Assembly (NCBI GenBank): GCA_937905825.1
Contig: CALCXM010000186.1
Span: 1-64,000 of the forward strand
DNA: 64,000 bases
Direction: 5' to 3'
DNA from: an uncultured bacterium
GTDB taxonomy: Bacteria > Planctomycetota > UBA1135 > GCA-002686595
The notes under the pieces are model-generated. The model saw nothing but the letters and a program-made list of their open reading frames with translations. It was not told where the DNA came from and ran no database searches. Each line of letters opens with the position of its first letter. Within the stretch, counting starts at the first letter, position 1. The position numbers were made by a program, and so were the translations under genes. Below are positions 45,558 to 54,645 of this stretch, in pieces.

Positions 45558-46187
45558 TTAGGAAAGTTCTGTTGAGGGGTTAGAACCCGCGGCGAGCAAT
45601 TGGAACAACGTGTCCAAGACTGCCGCGGGAGAGAGAAGGTCGGAGGGCAAAATGGCCTCTCCGTGAACGGTGGTGGGGGCGCTGAGGCTGCGGACGGTTC
45701 CGCTGAAGAGCACCAGCATCGTGGCCGGGGGCACGTCACTGCGCAGGGCTCCTTGCGCGATCGCCTCGTTGACGGCGCTCTTCAGGAAGGCCTGAGAGTC
45801 GTTCACCAAGGACTGCAAGCGCGCGATCGCGTTGGTTGGAACAGTCAGGGGCGCCTGCTCCGAAAGCAGCAACCAGTTCAGTCCCGGATGGGCACGGATC
45901 GTTTCGATGCGCGCCAAGAGCAGACCGCGAATGCGTTCCACGGGCGGAAGGTCCCGGGCAGGGAAGCAGGCCCGCGCGCGCCCGATGGCGAGGTCGGTGG
46001 CCGCCTCCAACATGGCGTCGGTGGTTGGGTAGTGACGGAAGATGGCGCCACTGGAAACTCCGACCACCTTGGAGATGCGGGCGGCGGTCAGCGCGGAGGC
46101 TCCCAAACGTCCGATCAGCTCAAGCACGGCCTCGGCGATTTCCTGGCGGCGCTCGGGGCTGGACTTGCGGGTTGCGGGGGCGTTCAT
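45558..46187 (-). CDS. TetR/AcrR-family transcriptional regulator
   Basis: 209 residues. N-terminal helix-turn-helix: RRQEIAEAVLELIGRLGASALTAARISKVVGVSSGAIFRHYPTTDAML. The C-terminal ligand/dimer domain is not of a named subtype. The ATG at 46187 is chosen for its Shine-Dalgarno AAGGAG. It is first gene of a two-gene unit with ric, and a perfect palindrome 17 bp upstream is a likely autoregulatory operator. The signal is unknown; the ric linkage suggests nitrosative or oxidative stress. Confidence 0.93.
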   Translation of the reverse strand: MNAPATRKSSPERRQEIAEAVLELIGRLGASALTAARISKVVGVSSGAIFRHYPTTDAMLEAATDLAIGRARACFPARDLPPVERIRGLLLARIETIRAHPGLNWLLLSEQAPLTVPTNAIARLQSLVNDSQAFLKSAVNEAIAQGALRSDVPPATMLVLFSGTVRSLSAPTTVHGEAILPSDLLSPAAVLDTLFQLLAAGSNPSTELS

Positions 46188-46204
46188 CGGGGTCTCCTTG
46201 GCTG

Positions 46205-46224
46205 GTAAGTGAATACTCACTTAC
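46205..46224 (-). promoter_or_regulatory. Palindromic operator for the TetR regulator
   Basis: GTAAGTGA-ATAC-TCACTTAC is a perfect inverted repeat with 8 bp arms, located between the TetR Shine-Dalgarno and its upstream region. Size and position are typical of TetR-family autoregulatory operators; the flanking sequence (CCATCCGAAG on the minus strand) did not give a clear -10/-35. Confidence 0.75.
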
Positions 46225-46437
46225 TTCGGATGGTGACGCAAGGGGCCTTTTTGGAAAAAGGAGGAAAAGGTCAGCTTTTGGTCTGGCGCCATTCCGGGAC
46301 CCAGAACTGGGGAACAGATGGAGCGCGCTGGGCTCCCCCGATCGGGCCATCCACGGACCAGAGCGGGGCTTTCGACGGATGAATCTGCAAAGATCGGGAA
46401 CGCCCCCGGATCTCGCGCATGTGTGGGGGTGATTTCG

Positions 46438-48957
46438 ATGACGAACCCGGCTCACAACCCTGAAGAGCTCCTGGCCCACGCGGTCTGGATCCGGAACCTG
46501 GCCAGGCGCTTGGTTGGAGAGGGACACGCGGACGACTTGGTGCAAGACACTTGGGAAGCGGCCCTGCGGGCCCAGCCCGATCGCTTGAGCTCCCTCAAAC
46601 CCTGGCTTGGTCGCGTGCTGCGGAACTTTGCGCGCCAGGCTGGCCGCCGCCGGCAGGCTCGAGGTCGCGCCCAGGAACTATCGGAACCCCTAAGTGCCGA
46701 CGCGTCCCCGGAAGTGCTGCTCGCGCGCGGTGAGACCCAAGCCCACCTGGTTCAAGCGGTCTTGGGCCTGCGCGAGCCCTTCCGGTCCACGGTGATCCTG
46801 CGTTTCTACGAGGGCCAATCGCCCCAACAGATCGCGCAAAGGCTCGGGGTGCCGGCCGCCACCGTGCGTGGTCGCTTGAAGCGAGCCATCGATGAACTTC
46901 GCCTGCGTTTGGACGAGACCCACGGTGGGGATCGGCAGATGTGGATCATGGCCTGCATGCCTTTGGCAGCGGGCAAGACTCAAGCAACATCGGTACTCGT
47001 GGCACAACACAGCGGATTGAATTGGAGCCTGGCGGCGGGTGTCGTGGGCCTGCTCTTGTTCGGAGGACTTTGGAGCAGTGGTTTGTTGGGCACCCCCTCC
47101 GAGCCGGGTGGTTCCATGGTTGTTCCGCGAGCCCTGCCCGTTGCCCAGGGGATCCCCGAGCGAGCACCGGCGCGCTCTGTCCCAGCAGCCGCTACCCAGC
47201 GCGTGGCAGCCGGCGCAACAACGGCGACCTCCCCGCCAGAAGTGCATGCCCCGTGGTCCGGGCGCCTCGTGGACTCCGAGACCGCTGAGCCCGTTCCGCA
47301 CTTTCAGTTCCATGTGAAGCAGGCCGGCCGTGAGGAGTCCCTGCAAACGGATGAGCGGGGGCAATTCCAAGGGAAAGCGCCCATGGACGGCGGAGCCTAC
47401 AAGCTCTGGGCCGCGGATGGTCCGAACACGTTTCGCATGGCTTCCGTGCACAACTGGGGGCGAGGCGAGCCCACGCGCATCAAGGACTGGCGGGAACAGG
47501 AGTACGATCGGTCACAACCGTCGAGGGACATTCCCGTGGCCGTGGGGCCCACCTATTCCCTGGTCATCGAAGGGGCGCCGCATCTCAAGGTGCAGGACTT
47601 TGAGGCGTTGCTCCTACCGAGGGGCCTCCCGCAGGGCGTCTACCAAGAGGAGTGCTACGGGATTGATGTGCGCAGCGGGGCACTTCCCTGGGTGCGCTTT
47701 CCTCCGCTGCCCAAGGCCTTCTCGAAACGACCGAGTTGGAACCTGACTCTTCTCAGCCGCGACGGTCTCTGGCTGGGTGCGGCCCAGGTGAGGTCGATTC
47801 GCGGCATCAACTCGCAACCGTTGGTGATTGCCCTTGAGCGCCGGGCGCGCATCGAAGGATCGGTGCGAGAGCGATCCGCTGGGGCAATATCGGGTGCGTC
47901 GATTCAGTTGGACCTGCTCGCTGCGGCCCCCGCTGCTCAGGCCTCCTTCGGTGATGGGCCCATGAGTCCCGAGAGTCGCGTCACGAATGACTCCGGGAAC
48001 TTTGTGTTTCCACGATTGGCGCCGGGTCGCTACCGATTGCGCTGCGACTCCCCCGGGCACGATCCGGAGGAACACTTCATGGAGGTGTCACCGGGGGACA
48101 CGGAGAAGCACGTGTTCACCTTGAACCCCCGTCCGCTCAGCGGGGCGATCGAAGGCCAACTAACCAGCGCCAGCGGGGAGTACACAAGCCATGTGGTTGT
48201 GCGAGTGCAACCGATCGGCTCCGCGGCCCGCAGCTCGACGCCCGAGGTGGAATGGTCTCGCGAAAAGCAGAAACAACGGGGGACATTCAAGACCGGGGAC
48301 CTGCCAGCGGGCACCTACGAAGTTTCCGTCTGCTCCTTGATCGACAACTATTCGTGGGGCGCAAAGCAAAGGGTTCAGGTGCCCGCGAGCGCCGTCAACT
48401 TTGAGGTCGACGACCTAGCTCCTACGGTCGACCTGGAGTTTCGCGTGCTGGACGCTGAGACCGGCGATCGGATCGAGCCCTTTCAGCACGGGGTGATGAT
48501 CGATGCGGGACGAACCACGGTGCTTATGGATGTGGTCGGCGGAAGCGCCCACGTCCTACGGGTCCCGCTGAACGCTAACTTGCAGTGGGCCGTTCACGCG
48601 GATGGCTACGCGACGCGCTATGGAAACCTGGGGGACTTCCAGCCGGGCAAGGAAGGCGTGGCCGTGGCCGAGGTCCTGCTGGATCGGGGTTGGCGAGCCC
48701 GGCTCTTCGTGCGACATCGGGGTAGCGTGGAGCCCACGGTGGGGGCCACCGTCTTTGCCGAGGGAAGGGTTGTGGGCGAGACAAACAACGCGGGCACGCT
48801 GCTGGTCGAATTGCCGAAAGCACCCACCGTGCTGGAGGTCCGGCATGGAGATCTCTCGGGACGCCGCAGCCGGTTTCCAGAGGCTCAGCCCCAATACCTG
48901 ATCGAGCTCTCCCCAGCACCAGGCAACCCCCCAACAGCCCCATCGGATTCCGAGTGA
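46438..48957 (+). CDS. ECF-type sigma factor fused to membrane segment and carboxypeptidase-regulatory-like domains
   Basis: 839 residues from the ATG at 46438 (Shine-Dalgarno-like GGGGGTGA just upstream). Residues about 10-160 are an ECF sigma factor: region 2 with AVWIRNLARRLVGEGHADDLVQDTWEAAL and LKPWLGRVLRNFARQ; region 4 with LREPFRSTVILRFYEGQSPQQIAQRLGVPAATVRGRLKRAIDEL. A membrane helix follows at about 195-217 (NWSLAAGVVGLLLFGGLWSSG). The remaining 600 residues hold several carboxypeptidase-D-regulatory-like beta domains (GRLVDSETAEPVPHFQF, GSVRERSAGAISGASIQLDL, SGNFVFPRLAPGRYRLRC). It would be a membrane-tethered sigma factor with an external sensor. It has a paralog at 51508. Confidence 0.87.
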   Translation: MTNPAHNPEELLAHAVWIRNLARRLVGEGHADDLVQDTWEAALRAQPDRLSSLKPWLGRVLRNFARQAGRRRQARGRAQELSEPLSADASPEVLLARGETQAHLVQAVLGLREPFRSTVILRFYEGQSPQQIAQRLGVPAATVRGRLKRAIDELRLRLDETHGGDRQMWIMACMPLAAGKTQATSVLVAQHSGLNWSLAAGVVGLLLFGGLWSSGLLGTPSEPGGSMVVPRALPVAQGIPERAPARSVPAAATQRVAAGATTATSPPEVHAPWSGRLVDSETAEPVPHFQFHVKQAGREESLQTDERGQFQGKAPMDGGAYKLWAADGPNTFRMASVHNWGRGEPTRIKDWREQEYDRSQPSRDIPVAVGPTYSLVIEGAPHLKVQDFEALLLPRGLPQGVYQEECYGIDVRSGALPWVRFPPLPKAFSKRPSWNLTLLSRDGLWLGAAQVRSIRGINSQPLVIALERRARIEGSVRERSAGAISGASIQLDLLAAAPAAQASFGDGPMSPESRVTNDSGNFVFPRLAPGRYRLRCDSPGHDPEEHFMEVSPGDTEKHVFTLNPRPLSGAIEGQLTSASGEYTSHVVVRVQPIGSAARSSTPEVEWSREKQKQRGTFKTGDLPAGTYEVSVCSLIDNYSWGAKQRVQVPASAVNFEVDDLAPTVDLEFRVLDAETGDRIEPFQHGVMIDAGRTTVLMDVVGGSAHVLRVPLNANLQWAVHADGYATRYGNLGDFQPGKEGVAVAEVLLDRGWRARLFVRHRGSVEPTVGATVFAEGRVVGETNNAGTLLVELPKAPTVLEVRHGDLSGRRSRFPEAQPQYLIELSPAPGNPPTAPSDSE

Positions 48958-49235
48958 GGGCCTCGCTGCGGGCTGTGCCCACCCGCCGAGGGAGTCCCGA
49001 CGCGAGCCGGATGGACAGCCCTCGGGCCCCCTGACGCAGGCACGTGCCACTCAGATGCGTGCGGGCCGCCGGACCGCCCCGCTGCACGGAGGGATTCTCA
49101 GGCCCCCGGATCGGGAATTGGGGTGGTCCCCGAGGGACGCGCCCGCTACCTTGCGCGCCATCAACCCGGGGCTGCGAATCCTGCGCCACCGGGTCTGCCC
49201 CATCTCCCCCCGGAATTCAACGGTCACCCGTTCCC

Positions 49236-50570
49236 ATGAAGGTCCTTGTTGTCGGCAGTGGAGGGCGCGAACACGCACTCTGCTGGAAGCTCGCCCAGTC
49301 TCCGCTCCTCACCGAATTGCTCTGCGCACCGGGCAACGCGGGGACGGAAACCGTCGCTCGCAACGTGGACGTGGCGGCCACGGACATCAAGGGTTTGGTC
49401 AAGTTGGCCCAGGCCGAAGCGGTGGACCTGGTGGTGGTCGGGCCGGAGGATCCCTTGGTGATGGGACTCGCCGACAAGTTGCGGGCCGTGGGCATCGACG
49501 TCTTCGGACCGGGCGCCGCGGGCTCCCAACTGGAAGGCTCGAAGGGCTTCTCCAAGGACCTGCTCGAGCGTCACCGCATTCCCACGGCAGCCAGCCGGCG
49601 CTTTGACCGTTCCGGTCCCGCCAAGGCCTACTTGGAGACCTGCAAGGTTTGGCCCCAAGTCATCAAGGCCGACGGACTGGCCGCGGGCAAGGGCGTCATC
49701 ATCTGCGAGGACTATCCAGAAGCAGCCCGTGCCATCGACCAGCTGATGGAGGAGCGCAAGCTCGGCAAGGCAGGCGACCGCATTCTCGTCGAGGAATTCC
49801 TCGAGGGCGAAGAAGCCAGCGTCTTGGCTCTGACCGACGGTGAGGCGATCTTGATCTTGGAGCCGGTCGTGGACCACAAGCGCGTTGGCGAGGACGACAC
49901 CGGCTTGAACACCGGTGGCATGGGCGTCTACTCGCCTACACCGAGCATGAGCAAGCGGCTCTTGCATCAAATCGAACAACGCATCGTGATCCCTTCGATC
50001 CACGCCTTGCGCCGGGAGGAGATCGAGTTCCGCGGCGTGCTGTTCATCGGGCTCATGATCACCGACCAAGGCCCGCGCGTGCTCGAGTACAACGTGCGCT
50101 TTGGGGATCCTGAGACCCAGGCCATCATGCGCCGCATCAAGAGCGACCTCTTGCCGATTCTGGCAGCCACCGCCAAGGGCGAGCTGGCCGACATCACTCC
50201 CCCGGAGTGGGACAAGCGCTTTTGCGTGGGCGTCATCGCCGCCAGCGAGGGCTACCCCGGTTCCTATCGTCGCGGGGATCGCATTCGCGGCCTGAAAGCT
50301 GCGAGCGGCCGCGAGGACGTGGTGGTTTTCCAGGCGGGCACCGCCAAGGTTGGCGATGAGTTGCTGACCGACGGTGGGCGCGTGCTGTGCGTGACCGGCA
50401 TGGGCGAAAGCATCGAGGCCGCCCGTGATTGCGCCTACGAGGCCTACGACGATCTGAAGTGGGCTGGCAAGTTCTGCCGCAGGGACATCGGCGCCCGGGT
50501 GGAAGGCCGCAAGGAGCACATCCGCAAGATGCTGGGCAACCTCGACAGGGGCTCGAACGGGGCCGAATAG
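49236..50570 (+). CDS. purD: Phosphoribosylamine-glycine ligase
   Basis: 444 residues. ATP-grasp enzyme joining phosphoribosylamine and glycine in the second step of purine synthesis. Landmarks: MKVLVVGSGGREHALCWKL, LVVVGPEDPLVMGLAD, GFSKDLLERHRIPTAA, VIKADGLAAGKGVIIC, GEEASVLALTDGEAI, DDTGLNTGGMGVYSP and EYNVRFGDPETQAI. The start at 49236 is fixed by the family's N-terminal motif. It lies between the two sigma fusions; purL and purQ are about 4 kb downstream on the other strand. Confidence 0.98.
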   Translation: MKVLVVGSGGREHALCWKLAQSPLLTELLCAPGNAGTETVARNVDVAATDIKGLVKLAQAEAVDLVVVGPEDPLVMGLADKLRAVGIDVFGPGAAGSQLEGSKGFSKDLLERHRIPTAASRRFDRSGPAKAYLETCKVWPQVIKADGLAAGKGVIICEDYPEAARAIDQLMEERKLGKAGDRILVEEFLEGEEASVLALTDGEAILILEPVVDHKRVGEDDTGLNTGGMGVYSPTPSMSKRLLHQIEQRIVIPSIHALRREEIEFRGVLFIGLMITDQGPRVLEYNVRFGDPETQAIMRRIKSDLLPILAATAKGELADITPPEWDKRFCVGVIAASEGYPGSYRRGDRIRGLKAASGREDVVVFQAGTAKVGDELLTDGGRVLCVTGMGESIEAARDCAYEAYDDLKWAGKFCRRDIGARVEGRKEHIRKMLGNLDRGSNGAE

Positions 50571-50738
50571 GCGCGAGGCAGGCTAGAGATTCCCCAGGGA
50601 GCAGGGCGGGAGCTTGATCTCTCACGCTCTAGGGTGGATGCTGGGTGTCTGCTGCTCCGCGGGACCTTTCATGAGGTTTGGCGGCCTAGCTCTCCCGTAA
50701 CGACACCACGGACCAGCCAAACCCCGACTGCACCCGCT

Positions 50739-51227
50739 GTGGAACACGAACTGATCCGAGCCCGCTTCGAGGCTTTCCTCAAGACCAAGTCCCTCAAGCT
50801 CACTTCCCAACGGGAGGCGATCTTCGAGCGTGCCTTTGCGACTCACGAGCACTTCACCGCGGAGACCCTGCACCGCTGGATGTGCGATGGGGACGACAGC
50901 CGCGGAAAGACGGTCTCGCGCGCCACCGTCTATCGCACCTTGGGCTTGCTCGAAGACGCTGGCTTCATCGGTTCCCTCGACACGGGCCGCGGCGAGTTGC
51001 TTTACGAGCACTTGCTCGGCCACGAGCACCACGACCACCTGGTCTGCATCGAGTGTGGCAAGATCGACGAGTTCCGCAACGACATGATCGAGGACCTACA
51101 AGAGAAGGTGGCCCTCGACCACGGCTTCGAGTTGGTGCGCCACTCCTTGCGACTCGAAGGTCACTGCAAGGACTGCATCAAGGTCGTGAAGCAGCGCAAG
51201 GCAGCGGGCGAGACCTCGCGAGCGTAA
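50739..51227 (+). CDS. Fur-family metal-responsive regulator
   Basis: 162 residues from a GTG at 50739 (GTG at 50634 is also open). Winged-helix DNA-binding part: KLTSQREAIFERAFATHEHFTAETL and VSRATVYRTLGLLEDAGFI. Metal sites: the His-rich HEHHDHLVCIECGKIDEF and a second Cys pair in EGHCKDC (Cys103, Cys106, Cys143, Cys146), the structural zinc of Fur/Zur/PerR. Which subtype it is cannot be fixed by eye; the HHDHLVC form is typical of Fur. It is probably a monocistronic gene after purD. Confidence 0.93.
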   Translation: MEHELIRARFEAFLKTKSLKLTSQREAIFERAFATHEHFTAETLHRWMCDGDDSRGKTVSRATVYRTLGLLEDAGFIGSLDTGRGELLYEHLLGHEHHDHLVCIECGKIDEFRNDMIEDLQEKVALDHGFELVRHSLRLEGHCKDCIKVVKQRKAAGETSRA

Positions 51228-51507
51228 AGGGCGGAGGCTTCCGGGCCCGCATTCTGCGTGCTGATCGAGAGACTCCTGGGCAGGCCCGGTCCGGGGTTCC
51301 CCGCTGGACACCGAGCTCGATGGGGCCTGCTGTTCACCCGGTCCACCTAGGGCAGCATTCCGTTCTGGGACTGGCGCGGAAGGATCGATTTGGCCAGGGG
51401 TTTCCGGCGCATGGGCTTTGGGGTCGCGCTGCCACAGATCCGGCAAGAAACTTCAGAAGAGGAAGGTGATTGACCCGGGGCGCGCGTTTGCTGGATCCTG
51501 GAACACC

Positions 51508-54060
51508 ATGAGCGACTTGCCCCTCTTTCCCAAAGACCTAATGCACCACGGAGCTGCCCTGCGGCGCGTGGCGTTGGCGATTGTGGGGGATGAGGCGCTG
51601 GCGGAAGACGTGGTTCAAAGTGCGTACGTGACCGTCATGGAGCGTCCTGCGCAGGCCATGAGCTTTCCGTGGCTGGCCAAGGTCGTGCGCAACCGGGCGC
51701 TTGATTTCCTGCGACGAGGCCGCACGCGGCAAACCCACGAGGCCTTGCGCGTTGGTGTGGACGAACTCGAAGGCACCGACGAAATCGTCGAGCGCATGGA
51801 GACCTTCCGCTTGCTCGTGGACTCCATCGCGGAGTTGCCGGAGGGCTTGCAGCAGGTGCTTTACCTGCGCTACTTCGAGGGGCTCGGCCCCGGGCAGATC
51901 GCCGCGCGCACGGGCGCTCCCCTCAAGACGATCATGACCCGCCACGCACGCGCCTTGGTGCTGATGCGCGAACGGCTCGGACGGCACTTTGGAACGGACC
52001 AGGATTCATGGCACGGACTGCTTCTCGCACCCCTTGGCTTGCAAGAGCCACGTGGAGTTGGCGCAGCGACTGTGGCTTCCGGAGTTCTCGTCCCCATCTT
52101 TATTTTCATGTCCAAGAACCTTCTCGGCGCGTTCCTCGCGATCTTCTTGTTGGCCGCCGGCTATCAACTTTGGCCCACGCAAGTCGCCGTGGTGCCCGAA
52201 TCTAGTGCGAGCCTTGTTGCCCTCGACTTGCCCATGGCGGAGCTCACGGAAGCAACCCCGGCGCCCCTTGAATTGGCCGATGCGCAAAGCACGGCGCGCA
52301 CGGAACTCGCTGTCCACGACAACGGGGCGCAAACAGTAGAAGCCCCTACAGCGTCCCCCGCGCAGCGCAGCTTCTTCTGTCGCTTTGTGGCGGCGAAGGA
52401 TGGGTTCCCTGTTGTCGGTGCACTTGTCACCTTCCGCAATGGTGGCGGGTTCAATGGCCAAGACGAGGCGAGTGCATTTGCAGAGGTCGCCTCGGACGCA
52501 AACGGACTCGTTGAAATCGAGTTGGAATCAGCCACTGTCCCCAACGCGCGCGTGTCCGCCCCCGGATATGGTGACGCGCTCTTCCAGGTGGACGAGGGCA
52601 GGAGCACCCCCGCGGAAGCGCTCGAAGTCCGGCTTGTGCAATCGGCCAGCCTGCGAGTGCGTTTGGCGGGTCCGAACGATACACCCATCGTGGGCGCCTT
52701 CGTTTACCTCAATGTGGATGCCTATCAGTTGGCTCAACCTCGGGGGGAGATGCTGTTCGATCAGGAGCTGCGCTGGAAGATGACGACTGGAGCGGATGGA
52801 ACCTGCTTCTTCGAGGACCTTCCAGCTGAGGTGGAGATCACGGTGCGAGCGTCAATGAGGGGAAGAAAACTGCGTTACCCCATGCACGACTTGGTCCTCG
52901 CACCAGGCGAGGAGCACGAGATTGACTGGTCTCAAGGGCTGGGGTTCGCTGTCCGAGGCCGCGTGCTAGATCAGTTTGGGAACGCCGTGGCGCAGCGCGA
53001 GATGTGGCTGGTGGGCAAAGGAGAAGCCGGAGTGTTCAGGCCGAAGCGACTCTACTTCTCGCGGTATGATGAGAAGCACCTGGAACTCAAGGCTCGGACG
53101 GACGACCTCGGTTTCTTCTCGTTTGAGGACGCTCAACCTGGGACTTGGTTGATCGGTCCCGGGCTTTCGGAGGATCGGGAGCAAGGCCTGGATTCAGATG
53201 CGGTGGCCGCCGTTGGCCAGGAGGTGAGCATCCCACTCGGTGGTCTGGCAGCTGACTTGGAGTTGCTCGTTCATCGCGGCCTCTACATTGAAGGACAGAT
53301 GGAAAGCCCCGATGGGGGACCACTCGGCCGCTGCTCTCCAATGCTGGACTCAGACCTTGGCTCCATGGAGTGGACGGGGAAATTCACTCCTGACCTGGGC
53401 CTTCCGAGTGCCTCCACCATGCCCTTTCGATTCGGACCCCTGGAGCCGATCGAGCACAGACTGGACGCGTGGCCACATAGGAATTCGAGTGCCCCTGGCG
53501 AGTGCTTTGCAGAGCCCGATACTGTCGTTGTGAGGCCGCCAAGCTCGGGTCTTGTTTTGAAGCTAAAGCGGGGGTCTTCCATCTTCGGGCACTCCGTCGT
53601 TGCAGCGACTGGCGAGCCCTGTTCCGCCAAGGTCATGTTCTCCAGCGTCGATGCGGGTCTGCTCACCGGCGGTTCTTTCTATCCGGATGAGTTCGCAATG
53701 CATGGACTGAAGGCCGGCAACTACTCCCTCTCGGCCACCACCGAAGATGGCAAGGTCGGGTACGTCTCCGGCTTGGAACTCAGAGAAGGGCAGCAACTCC
53801 ATGACGTCCTCATCCCCGTCGTCCCCGGCGCCCATCTTCGCGTTCGCTACGAGGGATCCAAGGACTACGCCCAAGTCAGGGTGCTTTGCGACGACGTCCC
53901 GATCTTTGCGGATGGCATCCGCTCCGGAACGAGCATCGTGTTCGTCGTACCAGCGAAGGAGATCCGCGTCCGCATGAGCTACGGAGCCACCCTAAAAACC
54001 GAACGCACCCTGCACCCAACCGTCGGCGAAGAATTGCTGACGACCTTCACCTTCGACTGA
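51508..54060 (+). CDS. Second ECF-type sigma factor / membrane / carboxypeptidase-regulatory fusion
   Basis: 850 residues from the ATG at 51508. Sigma part at about 10-160: ALRRVALAIVGDEALAEDVVQSAYVTVME, FPWLAKVVRNRALDFLRRGR, and region 4 LPEGLQQVLYLRYFEGLGPGQIAARTGAPLKTIMTRHARALVLMRERL. A hydrophobic region follows at about 185-221 (GVLVPIFIFMSKNLLGAFLAIFLLAAGYQL). Beyond it are several carboxypeptidase-regulatory-like beta domains (RFVAAKDGFPVVGALVTFRNGG, GRVLDQFGNAVAQREMWLVG, GFFSFEDAQPGTWLIGPG). Same plan as the gene at 46438 but clearly diverged, so the two are old paralogs. Target promoters are unknown. Confidence 0.86.
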   Translation: MSDLPLFPKDLMHHGAALRRVALAIVGDEALAEDVVQSAYVTVMERPAQAMSFPWLAKVVRNRALDFLRRGRTRQTHEALRVGVDELEGTDEIVERMETFRLLVDSIAELPEGLQQVLYLRYFEGLGPGQIAARTGAPLKTIMTRHARALVLMRERLGRHFGTDQDSWHGLLLAPLGLQEPRGVGAATVASGVLVPIFIFMSKNLLGAFLAIFLLAAGYQLWPTQVAVVPESSASLVALDLPMAELTEATPAPLELADAQSTARTELAVHDNGAQTVEAPTASPAQRSFFCRFVAAKDGFPVVGALVTFRNGGGFNGQDEASAFAEVASDANGLVEIELESATVPNARVSAPGYGDALFQVDEGRSTPAEALEVRLVQSASLRVRLAGPNDTPIVGAFVYLNVDAYQLAQPRGEMLFDQELRWKMTTGADGTCFFEDLPAEVEITVRASMRGRKLRYPMHDLVLAPGEEHEIDWSQGLGFAVRGRVLDQFGNAVAQREMWLVGKGEAGVFRPKRLYFSRYDEKHLELKARTDDLGFFSFEDAQPGTWLIGPGLSEDREQGLDSDAVAAVGQEVSIPLGGLAADLELLVHRGLYIEGQMESPDGGPLGRCSPMLDSDLGSMEWTGKFTPDLGLPSASTMPFRFGPLEPIEHRLDAWPHRNSSAPGECFAEPDTVVVRPPSSGLVLKLKRGSSIFGHSVVAATGEPCSAKVMFSSVDAGLLTGGSFYPDEFAMHGLKAGNYSLSATTEDGKVGYVSGLELREGQQLHDVLIPVVPGAHLRVRYEGSKDYAQVRVLCDDVPIFADGIRSGTSIVFVVPAKEIRVRMSYGATLKTERTLHPTVGEELLTTFTFD

Positions 54061-54089
54061 CCGGCAATTCAAGCGATAGTGGCTGCGCC

Positions 54090-54479
54090 CTACTGGGCCT
54101 TCGCGAAGTTTTGCACCACGCGGTTGAAGACCAGCTCCGCGATCTCGCGGCTGGTGACGCCCATCTTGCGGGCGCTGACGATCAGGCGCACTTGGGACAT
54201 GTCGTAGATCTCCACGGAGACGGTGACGTCCGCGTCGTCGATGCGGGCCACGGCGGCGCGCAGGGAGTTGTCCACGTGCAGGGGCACTTTGGATTGCTTG
54301 GCCAGGGAGACCTTGACCATGGCCCAGGCCACGTCGATGTCTTCCTCGACTTGAGCGACGAAGGTGTTGCTGTCCTGCATGTCCTGGCTGATGACAACTC
54401 CAGCGCCGATGCCGAGAATGGCTGCGCAGCTAGGAGAGATGAGGGCGAGGAGCAGGGTGGGGATCAGAAACTTGCGCAT
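54090..54479 (-). CDS. Small lipoprotein, possibly DUF3568-like
   Basis: 129 residues from the ATG at 54479. The lipoprotein signal MRKFLIPTLLLALISPSC gives lipidated Cys18, followed by a hydrophobic AAILGIGAGVVISQD. The mature domain (TFVAQVEEDIDVAWAMVKVSLAKQS, VARIDDADVTVSVEIYDMSQVRLIVSARK) alternates helix and strand and recalls the DUF3568-type small lipoproteins; I am only moderately sure of that match. Function unknown. It ends 30 bp from the convergent sigma-fusion stop. Confidence 0.75.
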   Translation of the reverse strand: MRKFLIPTLLLALISPSCAAILGIGAGVVISQDMQDSNTFVAQVEEDIDVAWAMVKVSLAKQSKVPLHVDNSLRAAVARIDDADVTVSVEIYDMSQVRLIVSARKMGVTSREIAELVFNRVVQNFAKAQ

Positions 54480-54550
54480 GGCCAAGGCGATGGGCGACGG
54501 TGTAGGGGTTGGCGCGGGGCGCCAATGCGAAAGGACAGGATGGAAGCTAG

Positions 54551-54591
54551 CGAATCGGGGCCACCGAATCATGGGTGGCCCCGACTATTCG
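54551..54591 (-). terminator. Long hairpin after purQ
   Basis: TCGGGGCCACC at 54555-54565 pairs perfectly with GGTGGCCCCGA at 54574-54584, and an outer CGAA/TTCG pair extends it past a CTA bulge. It lies 55 bp after the purQ stop and before the next minus-strand gene. No T-tract follows, so it may be a weak terminator or mRNA-end stabiliser. Confidence 0.5.
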
Positions 54592-54645
54592 TGGGGGACG
54601 TCCTAAACTCCCGCCCCGGAGCGATTTGCCCGGGATGACGGGACT

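Noticed and set aside
50578-50587. GCAGGCTAGA, identical to the terminal 10 bases of the palindrome at 60861-61064
   Set aside because: Only 10 bases match, with no second arm; expected by chance at this size and composition.
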